Numbered from the stretch's first letter, positions 1 to 8,816 are shown. The stretch: DNA of 27,701 nucleotides from CAYXWM01 sp964468805 (GCA_964468805.1 CAYXWM010000040.1:1-27701), one strand, 5' to 3'. Notes: a model not told the origin generated them from the letters alone. A program made the numbers and translations.

Positions 1-446
1 TCATCGGTACAGCTCCTCAAAGAGAACGTGGAGGCGGTTTCTTAAGCGTAATCGATCCTGCTCAAAACAGCGAAAGCAAATTCACCATCATTGATACAGC
101 TGTAGGCGATTTCTCCATGGCTCCCGCAGAATCTGCAATGTCCGACTTACTTGCAAAACATGCTAAAATTGACGTAGTATTCGCTCAAAACGACACTATG
201 GCTGTAGGCGTTGTTCGTGCTATCGAAAACGCAGGCAGACTTGAAGACGGCATCGTAGTAATCGGTTTTGACGGTGCAAAAGAAGCTTATGACTTAATCG
301 AACAAAACAAAATGGCAGTAACCGCTGTTCAAGACTTTGTTTACATCGGCGAAACAGCAGTTGAATACGTTGACAACTTCTTGAAAACAGGTACAAAACC
401 CGAACCTGAAGTTTTGGTTGACGTTTACATGTCAGACAAACAATAA
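1..446 (+). CDS. Sugar ABC transporter substrate-binding protein, C-terminal part
   Basis: The frame is open from the window edge (first full codon at position 3) to TAA at 444-446, so only the last ~147 residues are visible. It shows the second half of a periplasmic-binding fold of the RbsB/XylF type (Peripla_BP_4): the VVFAQNDTMAVGVVRAIE stretch is the usual 'N-D-x-x-A-x-G' sugar-contact segment, and IVVIGFDGAKEAYDLIE is the following strand with the conserved Asp. Such proteins capture a monosaccharide outside the membrane and deliver it to an ABC permease; the permease genes are not in the window. A strong terminator follows at once, so this is the last gene of its unit. Pentose or ribose as ligand is an inference from the neighbouring xylulokinase operon. 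Confidence 0.88.
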   Translation, partial: IGTAPQRERGGGFLSVIDPAQNSESKFTIIDTAVGDFSMAPAESAMSDLLAKHAKIDVVFAQNDTMAVGVVRAIENAGRLEDGIVVIGFDGAKEAYDLIEQNKMAVTAVQDFVYIGETAVEYVDNFLKTGTKPEPEVLVDVYMSDKQ

Positions 447-460
447 TATATTAAATCCCA

Positions 461-492
461 AAAGGCGTATTGTAGCTATACAATACGCCTTT
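461..492 (+). terminator. Rho-independent terminator after the sugar-binding protein gene
   Basis: A perfect 14-bp stem (461-474 with 479-492) and a GCTA loop begin 15 bases after the stop codon. The right arm ends in CCTTTAT, so the T run is short, but the stem is very stable. Confidence 0.85.
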
Positions 493-538
493 ATAGCAAA
501 CAATTATATTTTGCCGGAATATGTATATTATACTTAAA

Positions 539-586
539 TGCATAAGGAATGTACCAAAAGCAGTTATCCGTAAATGGTTCGCTCTT
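539..586 (+). repeat. Two-copy leader element, copy A
   Basis: This 48-bp stretch shares four ordered blocks with 14928-14976 on the other strand: TGCATAAGGAAT, CAAAAGC, CGTAAA and GGTTCGCTCTT, with nearly equal spacing (4 or 5, 7 and 1 bases between blocks). It lies upstream of the anchored binding-protein gene. Local pairing is possible: CCGTA (568-572) with TACGG (591-595) around the conserved GGTTCGCTCTT, and GTACC (551-555) with GGTAC (594-598), the two stems competing for two bases. Function is unknown; I do not recognise it as a known riboswitch class. Confidence 0.6.
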
Positions 587-658
587 AGCCTACGGTACGA
601 ATTAATGCTTTTCTTTCCACTAATCGGCAATCAAGTATATCCAAATTCTTCCTTAGAA

Positions 659-687
659 TTGACATTAACAAATACGGGTGGTAAAAT
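659..687 (+). promoter_or_regulatory. SigA-type promoter of the sugar-sensor operon
   Basis: TTGACA (659-664), a 17-base spacer and TAAAAT (682-687) match the housekeeping consensus closely. The expected transcript start is near 694, only ~25 bases before the first codon of the operon. Confidence 0.75.
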
Positions 688-717
688 CTCGCTTAAATAA
701 GCAACCGGGTGATAGCT

Positions 718-1716
718 GTGAAAGCAGATTTAATAAAGAAATATTTAAAAAATAATACGGTAATTTTAATCTTGGGTATTTCCATAATTCTTGGAGTACT
801 CTTAGTTGGATTTATTTTTTTCGACACTCTTGAAATAACCAACAGGAATACCTCTCAACAAAGCCCCACTGTATTCGGTGCCACTTACATGACCCTAAAC
901 AATCCCTATTTTCGTATCTTGAACGACAGCATTAAAGAAGTTATTGAGGCAAACGGCGACATATTAATTACAAGGGATGCCGTTCAAGACCCGGATAAAC
1001 AAAACCAACAGATTCGGGAAATGATAAAAGAAGACGTAAAAGTTATTTTCCTAAACCCGGTGGACAGCAACAAAATTTCCGATGCTCTGGCAGAATGCAA
1101 GAAAGCGGGAGTTGTGGTAATTAATGTGGATACCTTGGTTGCAGAAGATGAATACGTTGTTTCCATGATAGAATCGGATAATTACAATGCCGGCGTACTT
1201 TGTGCCCGGGATATGATGAAAAAGAAGCCGGCTGCAAAAATCGTTATCCTGGACAGCCCCGGCACTGATGCCATAGTAAAAAGAGTTCGTGGTTTTAAAG
1301 ACAGCATTGCATCATATCCGGAATATGAAATCGTCTATAAACAATCCGGCCGTGCGGAATTGGAAATCTCCATGGACGTAATGAGACGAATTTTGGATAT
1401 GCGTATAGATTTCGATGTGGTTTTCTGCGGCAACGACCCTACCGCCTTGGGTGCTTTGGCGGCTTTGCAGCAAAAACGAATTACTAAAGACGTTCTTATC
1501 TACGGGGTAGACGGCTCTCCGGATGTAAAAAGCATGATTAAAGACGGAGAAATAGTTGGCACCGCCGCCCAAAGCCCCAAAACCTTAGGTCTTACTGCCG
1601 CGGAAACGGCTTATTATTATTTAAGCGGAAAACCCGTACAAAAACATATTCAAATACCCGGACCCTTAATTACCAAGGAAAACTTACACAAATTTGAAAT
1701 TGACGAATGGCAGTGA
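718..1716 (+). CDS. Membrane-anchored sugar-binding sensor protein (XylFII/YtfQ-like)
   Basis: The protein has ~332 residues: a short basic N-terminus, one hydrophobic segment (about residues 13-37, NNTVILILGISIILGVLLVG...) and then a complete periplasmic-binding domain of the Peripla_BP_4 type. Visible family features are MTLNNPYFRILNDSIKE in the first lobe, IFLNPVDSNKI, GVVVINVDT, and VVFCGNDPTALGALAAL in the second lobe. There is no lipobox Cys and no obvious cleavage site, so it is probably tethered to the outer face of the membrane. I place the start at GTG 718, because GGGTGAT (707-713) is a suitably spaced ribosome binding site for it; an in-frame GTG at 709 is possible. Its stop overlaps the start of the kinase gene (TGATG), which points to a shared complex. 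In Clostridium beijerinckii, XylFII is a comparable anchored xylose sensor that works with a histidine kinase. Ligand identity here is inferred. Confidence 0.8.
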   Translation: MKADLIKKYLKNNTVILILGISIILGVLLVGFIFFDTLEITNRNTSQQSPTVFGATYMTLNNPYFRILNDSIKEVIEANGDILITRDAVQDPDKQNQQIREMIKEDVKVIFLNPVDSNKISDALAECKKAGVVVINVDTLVAEDEYVVSMIESDNYNAGVLCARDMMKKKPAAKIVILDSPGTDAIVKRVRGFKDSIASYPEYEIVYKQSGRAELEISMDVMRRILDMRIDFDVVFCGNDPTALGALAALQQKRITKDVLIYGVDGSPDVKSMIKDGEIVGTAAQSPKTLGLTAAETAYYYLSGKPVQKHIQIPGPLITKENLHKFEIDEWQ

Positions 1717-3047
1717 TGTATATGCTGAGTAAAACTAGCAAACTCATACAAATATTAATGCTTTTACTGAACGTAACCGCGGTTATCTTTGTAAGCGTTT
1801 TTATATACATTACCACCGACAAAATCGTTGCCAATTACATGGCAAGGCAATTTATCGCCAGAGTGGATACCGTGCCTCAAAATCCCTTGACCCCGGTGAT
1901 AATTTCCGCAGTGTTGATGATAATACTTGTAGCTTCTTTTGTATTAAGAGAAACTCGCTTTTTTAAAAATAACACAAAACTTATGTATCTGAGCTTTGTA
2001 GTGGATTTTATCATAAGTTTGTTTATAATCTTTCTCCTAAATTTTAATTATAACGGAATTATGCTCTTTGTTTTTGCCAATGTTATTTCCTTTGCAAAAA
2101 TCAATAAAGGTCAATATTGGATAACCGCTCTTGCTTTGGGTATATTTTTAATGGCTGATTATGAGCTGGTTACCATTAACGTTAACCTATTTTCCTTAAA
2201 GGATTACATGGCAAGTTACGGTGAAGTAACAAGACAATACCTTACAGGGTTTTATAATGTGTTGATTTCGCTGAACATAATAATGTTTATAACCTACTGT
2301 TTTTATGTAATTAAAGAACAGCAGGGTACAATTTTCGAGGTTAATAAGCTTTATGAGCAACTGAGCAAGGCAAATCAAGACCTCCAAGAAGCCAACGTAC
2401 AATTAAACGATTACGCCGTAATGCGAGAAAATATGGGCAAAACCAAGGAGCGTAACCGCCTTGCCATGGAAATTCACGACACCTTGGGTCATATACTTAC
2501 CGGCATCTCCACCGGAATAGACGCCTGTATAACCATGGCCGAAAAATACCCCCGTGCCACAAAGGATCAATTGGAAGTTATAGCAAAGGTAGCTAGGCAG
2601 GGTATACTGGACGTTAGGCGTTCCGTTAATGAATTAAAGCCGGATTCTCTTGCTCGGCTTCATTTAAAAGATGCAATAATAAAAATGATTGAGGAATTTA
2701 ATTCTCTCACCAAAACAAATATATTTTTTTCATGCAGTATAGATAATTTTATGTTTGACGAGGACGAGGAAAACACAATTTACCGAGTTATTCAGGAAAG
2801 CATAACAAACGCCATGCGACACGGCGAAGCCACAATAATTCGCATAACCATGAAAGAGGAAAATGCCGAGGTGCTTTTGCATATTAAGGATAACGGCAAA
2901 GGATGCCCCGTAATAAAACCGGGTTTTGGAACAAAACACGTTGCCGAACGCATAGAAATGCTTGGCGGAACCGTTGAATATGACGGTACGGACGGTTTTA
3001 CGGTAAATGCAAGAATACCCATAAGGCGAGGGAAAAAATATGATTAA
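1716..3047 (+). CDS. Sensor histidine kinase, NarL/DesK type (HisKA_3)
   Basis: The protein has 443 residues from ATG 1716, which overlaps the preceding TGA; an in-frame ATG at 1707 lacks this coupling. The N-terminal ~200 residues are mostly hydrophobic, with about five or six membrane segments and a loop near residues 40-60. A likely coiled coil follows (residues ~205-240). The HisKA_3 phospho-acceptor motif is ERNRLAMEIHDTLGHILTG, with His near residue 254. The ATPase domain has the N box VIQESITNAMRHG and the G1 box IKDNGKG, and ends with GFGTKHVAERIEMLGG. It has no recognisable ligand domain of its own, so the anchored binding protein upstream is the likely input partner. The response regulator gene downstream overlaps by 8 bases. 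Confidence 0.88.
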   Translation: MYMLSKTSKLIQILMLLLNVTAVIFVSVFIYITTDKIVANYMARQFIARVDTVPQNPLTPVIISAVLMIILVASFVLRETRFFKNNTKLMYLSFVVDFIISLFIIFLLNFNYNGIMLFVFANVISFAKINKGQYWITALALGIFLMADYELVTINVNLFSLKDYMASYGEVTRQYLTGFYNVLISLNIIMFITYCFYVIKEQQGTIFEVNKLYEQLSKANQDLQEANVQLNDYAVMRENMGKTKERNRLAMEIHDTLGHILTGISTGIDACITMAEKYPRATKDQLEVIAKVARQGILDVRRSVNELKPDSLARLHLKDAIIKMIEEFNSLTKTNIFFSCSIDNFMFDEDEENTIYRVIQESITNAMRHGEATIIRITMKEENAEVLLHIKDNGKGCPVIKPGFGTKHVAERIEMLGGTVEYDGTDGFTVNARIPIRRGKKYD

Positions 3048-3708
3048 GGTTTTAATTGCAGACGACCAGCAATTGATTCGTCAAAGCCTGGAAATAGTTT
3101 TTAACAACCGTGAGAACATTGAAGTGACGGGGGTTGCGGCTAACGGTGAAGAAGTGTTGGAAAGCATACAAAAGAAAAAACCCGATGTTATACTTATGGA
3201 TATACGTATGCCCAAAATAGACGGCGTACAATGTACAAAAATAGTAAAAGAAAAATACCCCGAAATAAAGATTATTATTTTAACAACATTTGATGACGAT
3301 GAGTATGTTTACAGTGCTTTGAAATACGGTGCCAGCGGTTATTTGCTTAAAGGGGTATCCATGGACGAGCTTTGCGACGCAATAGCCACCGTACACAGCG
3401 GACGAGCCATGATAAACCCCGATATAGCCACAAAGGTTATAGACCTGTTCTCGAAAATGGCTAAGGCAGACTTTACCATTCCCGTAGGAAAAAAAGGTGT
3501 GGAGCAGCTAACCAAGACCGAATGGAAGATAATAAGACAGGTAGAATACGGTGCCTCCAACAAGGAAATCGCCGACACTTTAAGATATTCCGAAGGCACG
3601 GTAAGAAATTATTTGTCCACCATACTCAATAAACTTGAATTACGAGACAGAACACAACTTGCCATTTGGGCAGTACAAGCAAATGTTAGCAAAATGCAGT
3701 TGGAGTAA
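3040..3708 (+). CDS. Response regulator, NarL/LuxR family
   Basis: The protein has 222 residues: a receiver domain (1-~120) with acidic pair DD at 8-9, phospho-acceptor Asp54 in ILMDIRMPK, the switch Thr in IILTTFDDDEYV and Lys in GYLLKGVS. A C-terminal LuxR-type helix-turn-helix follows (about 155-215: LTKTEWKIIRQVEYGASNKE..., then SEGTVRNYLSTILNKL). It should bind DNA as a dimer after phosphorylation by the kinase encoded just upstream. The start ATG overlaps the kinase end by 8 bases. The first HTH helix reads LTKTEWKII where LTxREREVL is more usual, so it is somewhat divergent. Likely targets are this operon and nearby sugar transport genes, by inference. Confidence 0.9.
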   Translation: MIKVLIADDQQLIRQSLEIVFNNRENIEVTGVAANGEEVLESIQKKKPDVILMDIRMPKIDGVQCTKIVKEKYPEIKIIILTTFDDDEYVYSALKYGASGYLLKGVSMDELCDAIATVHSGRAMINPDIATKVIDLFSKMAKADFTIPVGKKGVEQLTKTEWKIIRQVEYGASNKEIADTLRYSEGTVRNYLSTILNKLELRDRTQLAIWAVQANVSKMQLE

Positions 3709-3740
3709 ACCCTTAAACTCCTCAAAAGAAGGTATGTTTC

Positions 3741-5051
3741 ATGAGAGAAAAACTTGTTAAAAGTCTATGGGCCTTATTGTTTGCCGGAATATTATTTCTT
3801 ACCCTTTATCCCAACTTTTCGAATAATGATAAAACCCTGGAATTGGGCGTTTTCGTGGGCAGTAATTGGGATGTGGCAAACGCTACCGGCTATGTGATTA
3901 TTGATAATGCAATAGAAAAATTCTCAGCCAAATATCCCAATGTAAAAATTCAATATCACAGCGGTATACCCAAAGACGAATATTCCGAATGGATGGCAAG
4001 AAAAATCCTAAAGGGTGAAATGCCTGATGTTTTCATGGTACTGACCGAGGATTTTGAAAAATTTTCTTCTCTTGGAATAATGAAAAACCTAGACGAACTC
4101 ATAGCCCACGACAAGGACTTTTCCGGAGATAAATTCTTCTCCGCTCCTTACAACAGCGGCAAATACCTAGGTACACAATACGCACTGCCCTTTGAAACCG
4201 TTCCCACTCTTATGTTTGTAAACAAGACCTTATTAAAAAACGAAGGAATTAACGTTCCGGGGCTTGATTGGACGTGGAATGACTTATATAATATATGTTC
4301 AAGAATAACAAAGGACAAAAACGGCGACGGCATACCGGACCAATTCGGTACATACGGTTATGACTGGCGTTATGCGGTTAACACAAACAATGCTTCTTTG
4401 TTTAACGAAGAAGGTACAAAGGCACAATTTACAGACGAAGCCGTGGTTGATTCCGTTCGCTTTGCCAAAAGAATAAACGACCTTACCGGCGGTCAAAAGG
4501 TATCCCAAAGCGATTTCGACAGAGGTAATGTTGCCTTTATGCCTCTGCAATTTTCCGAATATCGAACTTATAAAACTTATCCCTACAAAATCAAAAAATA
4601 TACCAATTTTCAATGGGATTGCATACCCATGCCTGCCGGAAAAACCGGAGACAATATTTCCGAAGTCAGTACACTTCTCATGGGTATAAGCAGTTATACA
4701 AATGATGAAAAGCTTGCATGGGAGTTTTTAAAGCTGTTAACTTATGACGAGTCAGTACAAATGGATATTTACCGGTATTCTCAAGGGGCTTCCGTCCTCA
4801 AAAGCGTCACCGAATCTACGGAAGCGGAAACCATTATTCAGGAGTACATGGAAGAAGGCGATATAGTTATCGACAGCAAAATGTTGGGTACTGTAATCGA
4901 AACCGGTGTTAACCGCCCAAAATTCGCCAAGTACGAAGAAGCCATGGCTCTGGCCGAAAACGAAATAAGCAAAATAATCGAAGGCAACAAGAACGCAGAC
5001 ACCACCCTGAAATTATTGCAACGAAACGTAAACCGGTTTTTAAAACAATAA
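3741..5051 (+). CDS. Extracellular solute-binding protein, family 1, with uncleaved-looking N-terminal anchor
   Basis: The protein has 436 residues of the SBP_bac_1 (maltose/multiple-sugar) fold. Support comes from IDNAIEKFSAKYPNVKIQYHSG near the start, MPDVFMVLTEDFEKF, the segment YALPFETVPTLMFVNKTLLKNEG, and the DKNGDGIPDQFGTYGYDW loop that is typical of Firmicutes members. The N-terminus (MREKLVKSLWALLFAGILFLTLYP) is a hydrophobic segment without the lipobox Cys that most Gram-positive binding proteins have. No ABC permease or ATPase gene is nearby, and it sits between a two-component pair and xylulokinase. It may be a second tethered sensor or may serve permeases encoded elsewhere. It begins 32 bases after the regulator stop, with AGAAGG as a modest ribosome binding site. 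Confidence 0.85.
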   Translation: MREKLVKSLWALLFAGILFLTLYPNFSNNDKTLELGVFVGSNWDVANATGYVIIDNAIEKFSAKYPNVKIQYHSGIPKDEYSEWMARKILKGEMPDVFMVLTEDFEKFSSLGIMKNLDELIAHDKDFSGDKFFSAPYNSGKYLGTQYALPFETVPTLMFVNKTLLKNEGINVPGLDWTWNDLYNICSRITKDKNGDGIPDQFGTYGYDWRYAVNTNNASLFNEEGTKAQFTDEAVVDSVRFAKRINDLTGGQKVSQSDFDRGNVAFMPLQFSEYRTYKTYPYKIKKYTNFQWDCIPMPAGKTGDNISEVSTLLMGISSYTNDEKLAWEFLKLLTYDESVQMDIYRYSQGASVLKSVTESTEAETIIQEYMEEGDIVIDSKMLGTVIETGVNRPKFAKYEEAMALAENEISKIIEGNKNADTTLKLLQRNVNRFLKQ

Positions 5052-5069
5052 AGGAAAAAAGGTGATAAT

Positions 5070-6539
5070 ATGCTGTATATAGGTATAGACTTGGGAACTT
5101 CCGCTGTTAAACTCCTCTTGACCGACGCCTCCGGCAATATTAAGAACATAGTCTTAAAAGAATACCCCTTATATTTCCCACATCCGGGACATTCCGAACA
5201 AAATCCTCAAGATTGGTACGAAAAAACCATAGAAGGTATCAAGGAGTTAATCAAGGATTGCGACAAAAGCCAAATTAACGGTATCAGCTTTGGCGGTCAA
5301 ATGCACGGTCTTGTAATTCTTGATGAAAACGACAATGTTATCAGACCCGCAATTTTATGGAATGACGGCAGAACCATTAAAGAAACCGAATATTTAAACA
5401 ACGAAATAGGCAAAGCCAAACTTTCAGAATACACCGCAAATATTGCCTTTGCCGGTTTTACAGCTCCCAAAATTCTTTGGGTTAAAGCAAACGAACCGGA
5501 GAACTTTGCAAGAATCAAAAAAATCATGCTTCCCAAAGATTATCTGGCATACAAACTCTCCGGAGCCTTCTGTACAGACTATTCCGATGCTTCCGGTATG
5601 CTTCTTATGGACGTTAAAAACAAATGCTGGTCCAGGGAAATGACTGAAATCTGCGGAATCACAGAAAGCCAATTGCCCAAACTTTACGAAAGTTATGATG
5701 TGGTAGGAACCGTGAAAGAATCAGTGGCTGAAGAGCTGGGCATTTCTTCTTCCGTTAAAGTTATAGCCGGTGCGGGTGATAACGCCGCCGCGGCTGTAGG
5801 TACAGGAACCGTAGGCGACGGAATGTGCAACATTTCTTTGGGCACTTCCGGCACAATTTTTATTTCCGGTAAAAATTTCGGCGTGGACGTAAACAATGCC
5901 CTACATTCCTTTGCCCATGCAGACGGCAATTATCATTTAATGGGTTGTATGCTTAGTGCTGCATCTTGCAATAAATGGTGGATGGACGAAATTCTTGACA
6001 TTCACAAGTACGATGAAGAACAGTCAAAAATCAAAAAACTCGGCGAAAACAACGTTTATTTCCTGCCTTATCTTATGGGCGAACGCTCACCTCACAACGA
6101 CCCCAAAGCCCGTGCCACCTTTATAGGTATGACCATGGATACAACTCGCCAAGATATGATTTTGGCTGTATTGGAAGGCGTAGCCTTTGGTTTGCGTGAC
6201 TCCTTGGAAGTAGCAAAAAGCCTTGGAAACAATATAACCCGTACAAAAATCTGCGGCGGCGGAGCTAAAAGTAAGCTTTGGAAGCAAATTATTGCAAACG
6301 TTCTTAACCTGAAAGTAGACGTTATCGAAAGCGAAGAAGGTCCTGCCTTGGGCGGTGCAATTTTGGCTGCTGTAGGTTGCGGTGAATACCCCGATGTTGA
6401 AACGGCAGCAAAAAAACTGGTTAAAGTAATAGACACCATAGAACCCACTCCGGAATTAACCGCTAAATACGAAGAAAAGTACAATAAATTTAAAAAGATT
6501 TACCCCACTTTAAAAAACCTTTTCAGTGAAATGGTGTAA
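5070..6539 (+). CDS. xylB: Xylulokinase
   Basis: The protein has 489 residues, the normal length for XylB, and is of the FGGY carbohydrate kinase family. It phosphorylates D-xylulose with ATP to D-xylulose 5-phosphate, which enters the pentose phosphate pathway. Visible marks are the N-terminal phosphate loop MLYIGIDLGTSAVKLLLTD, the xylulokinase motif SFGGQMHGLV, the catalytic Asp in VIAGAGDNAAAAVGTG, YLMGERSPHNDPKARA, and the C-terminal FGGY-type ICGGGAKSKLWKQI and EEGPALGGAI. It starts at ATG 5070 after AAAAAAGGTGATA, 18 bases past the preceding gene, and is followed by a terminator, so it ends the operon. Its presence is the main reason to think the upstream sensors respond to xylose or a related pentose. 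Confidence 0.93.
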   Translation: MLYIGIDLGTSAVKLLLTDASGNIKNIVLKEYPLYFPHPGHSEQNPQDWYEKTIEGIKELIKDCDKSQINGISFGGQMHGLVILDENDNVIRPAILWNDGRTIKETEYLNNEIGKAKLSEYTANIAFAGFTAPKILWVKANEPENFARIKKIMLPKDYLAYKLSGAFCTDYSDASGMLLMDVKNKCWSREMTEICGITESQLPKLYESYDVVGTVKESVAEELGISSSVKVIAGAGDNAAAAVGTGTVGDGMCNISLGTSGTIFISGKNFGVDVNNALHSFAHADGNYHLMGCMLSAASCNKWWMDEILDIHKYDEEQSKIKKLGENNVYFLPYLMGERSPHNDPKARATFIGMTMDTTRQDMILAVLEGVAFGLRDSLEVAKSLGNNITRTKICGGGAKSKLWKQIIANVLNLKVDVIESEEGPALGGAILAAVGCGEYPDVETAAKKLVKVIDTIEPTPELTAKYEEKYNKFKKIYPTLKNLFSEMV

Positions 6540-6560
6540 ATCTACTCCGCTTTTTATACT

Positions 6561-6586
6561 AAAACCGTCTTTTGACGGTTTTTTTT
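6561..6586 (+). terminator. Rho-independent terminator after xylB
   Basis: A 9-bp stem AAAACCGTC/GACGGTTTT with a TTTT loop runs into a further T run, 21 bases after the xylB stop. Confidence 0.9.
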
Positions 6587-6758
6587 GTGCCGATATTAAC
6601 ACAATCCCTAAGTAGTAAGAAAAGGGAGTTTAAGCCTTCATCGGCTTGATATAGTTTATTTCCTCAGGATCTTAAATCCCTTAATTATCCAAGCGTATTG
6701 TATAACGGATTATCGTAATACTATTTATTATAATAACTGAAAGGTAGGTGATGCCCAT

Positions 6759-8689
6759 ATGAATAATTCATCAGTACCCAACAGACTGATAAACGAGACA
6801 AGTCCTTATTTGCTTCAACACGCTTATAACCCCGTGGATTGGTTTCCCTGGAGCGAAGAAGCTTTTGCAAAGGCAAAAGACGAGGACAAGCCCGTTTTTC
6901 TGTCCATTGGGTACAGCTGACTTAACTTGACCTAAGGACCTGTCATTGGTGTCATGTGATGGAGAGAGAAAGTTTTGAAAAAGATCATGTGGCTGAAATA
7001 TTAAACAAAGACTTTGTCTGCATAAAGGTAGATAAAGAAGAACGGCCTGACGTAGACAGTATATATATGAAGGCTTGTTTAGCCTTTACAGGCAGCGGCG
7101 GCTGGCCCACAAGCATTTTTATGACCGGCGACCAAAAGCCCTTTTATGTGGGGACTTACTTTCCTCGGCAGAAGTTTGTGCATTTACTGAAAATAGTAAA
7201 TCATAAGTGGCATAACAACCGAGAGGACATATTAAGCAGTGCCGATGAAGCCTTAAAATTGCTGGATGCTGATGAAGCACCGAGTAGACCGGGTATAGAT
7301 TATATAACCGAAGCATTTAATTTGTTTCAAAGGTCTTTTGATAAGGAATACGGCGGCTTTGGCAAAGCACCCAAGTTTCCCTGCCCGCATAATTTTGTGT
7401 TTTTACTGGAGTATTATAAACTGACAAAAAATGAAATTGCCTTAAATATGGCGGAAAAAACCTTGATACAAATGTATAAAGGCGGCATTTTTGATCATAT
7501 AGGCTATGGATTTTCCCGTTATTCCACAGACAGGCTTTGGCTGGCACCCCATTTTGAAAAGATGCTTTACGACAACGCCCTTCTTTGTATGGCTTACTTA
7601 CGGGCTTATGAACTTACGGGAAATGAATTGTACAAATCTGTTACGGATAAAACGGTAGAGTATGTACAAAAAGAGTTGACCAATCCCCAAGGTGGTTTCT
7701 ATTCCGCACAAGATGCAGACAGTGAAGGCGAAGAAGGGAAATATTATATTTTTGAACCGGAGGAAATTATTAAAATTTTGGGTAAGGAAATCGGCGAAAA
7801 ATATAACGCTTATTTCGATATTACTCCCAAAGGTAATTTCGAAGGCAAAAATATTCCCAATTTAATAAAGCAAGACCATTTCACAGACGAATTTGACGAG
7901 TATTTACCCAAATTATATGAATATCGTTTAAACAGGTTTAAATTGCATAAAGACGATAAGATTTTAACTTCTTGGAACGGTTTAATGATAGCCGCCTTGG
8001 CTGATGGCTACAGGATTCTGGGCGACAATAAATACTTGTATATGGCTGAAAAAGCCGTGGAATACGCAGAAACTCATCTTGCCGACGGAAACACCTTATA
8101 TGTCAGCGCAAAGGACAATCGTCGTTCCGTAAAAGGTTTCCTTGATGATTATGCCTGTTATATTTTTGCCTTGATTCAATTGTATCAAGCCTGTTTTAAC
8201 GAAAAATATCTTGACCGTGCCTTAGAGCTAAACCAAAAAGTAATATACGATTATTACGACAAGGATAAAGGCGGCTTTTATATTTACGGTACAGATAACG
8301 AACAACTTATAGTCAAACCCAAAGAAACCTATGACGGAGCCATACCCTCGGGAAACTCCATTATGTATTACAATTTGTCACGGCTTTATAAACTGACAAA
8401 AGACCAAGATTTATATAACTTAACGGAAAAGCAACAAAAATTTATGGAAAGCAGTATTAACTATCCCTTGGGAAACAGCTTCTTTATACTGTCAACACTA
8501 CCCACAAAAGATATAGTCTGTGTATTAAAAAATAAGGACGACATTAATAGCCTAAAAATAAAATCCCATTGGGTTTTCCGCTTGTTTAAAGAACCAACCG
8601 GTGAATACCCCTTAATAAACGATAAAACCACTTACTATGTATGTGATGAAACAGGCTGTAAACCGCCTACAAATGAATTAAATATTTAA
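6759..8689 (+). pseudogene. yyaL: YyaL/DUF255 thioredoxin-like protein, interrupted by 20 extra bases
   Basis: ATG 6759 follows AGGTAGGTGAT and opens a frame of 53 codons that ends at TGA 6918-6920, exactly after FLSIGYS. The family continues T-CHWCHVMERESFED, and those codons do follow, but only after 20 additional bases (6918-6937) and in another frame. From 6938 the frame is open to TAA at 8687-8689: GGWPTSIFMTGDQKPFYVGTYFP, KAPKFPCPHN, HFEKMLYDNALL, SAQDADSEGEEGKYYIF, LTSWNGLMIAALADGYR and the C-terminal CDETGCKPP are all family features. With the 20 bases removed the product would be about 635 residues, a normal length. No ATG, GTG or TTG lies between the in-frame TAA at 6923-6925 and GTG 6956, so a protein started downstream lacks the CHWC motif. 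The family links a thioredoxin-like domain to an (alpha/alpha)6 domain; its physiological role is poorly known. The long open remainder means the disruption is recent, an assembly error, or bypassed. Confidence 0.85.
6918..6937 (+). other. 20-bp insertion at the active-site codons of yyaL
   Basis: The extra bases TGACTTAACTTGACCTAAGG sit between AGC (Ser of GYS) and ACC (Thr of TCHWC). They carry a stop in each of the three forward frames and resemble two 10-mers in tandem (TGACTTAACT and TGACCTAAGG, 7 of 10 alike). No flanking target duplication is evident when the family reading GYS-TCHWC is assumed. Confidence 0.8.
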
Positions 8690-8816
8690 ATATACAGTAA
8701 ATCTACTTTAAAATTAGATACACGATTTTATGTTCGGCTTTTTGGGAAAGATGGAGTTTATGACTAATTCCATACTTTGCTTACTATTTAAATGGAATCA
8801 GTATAAATATATAAAT

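Noticed and set aside
709..717. GTG 709 as start of the anchored binding protein
   Set aside because: The ribosome binding site GGGTGAT overlaps it; GTG 718 has better spacing.
6915..6940. Programmed ribosome bypassing across the 20-base gap in yyaL
   Set aside because: The take-off codon AGC and the triplet before the landing site, AGG, do not match, and no clear hairpin supports it. I keep it only as one option under the finding, not as a feature.
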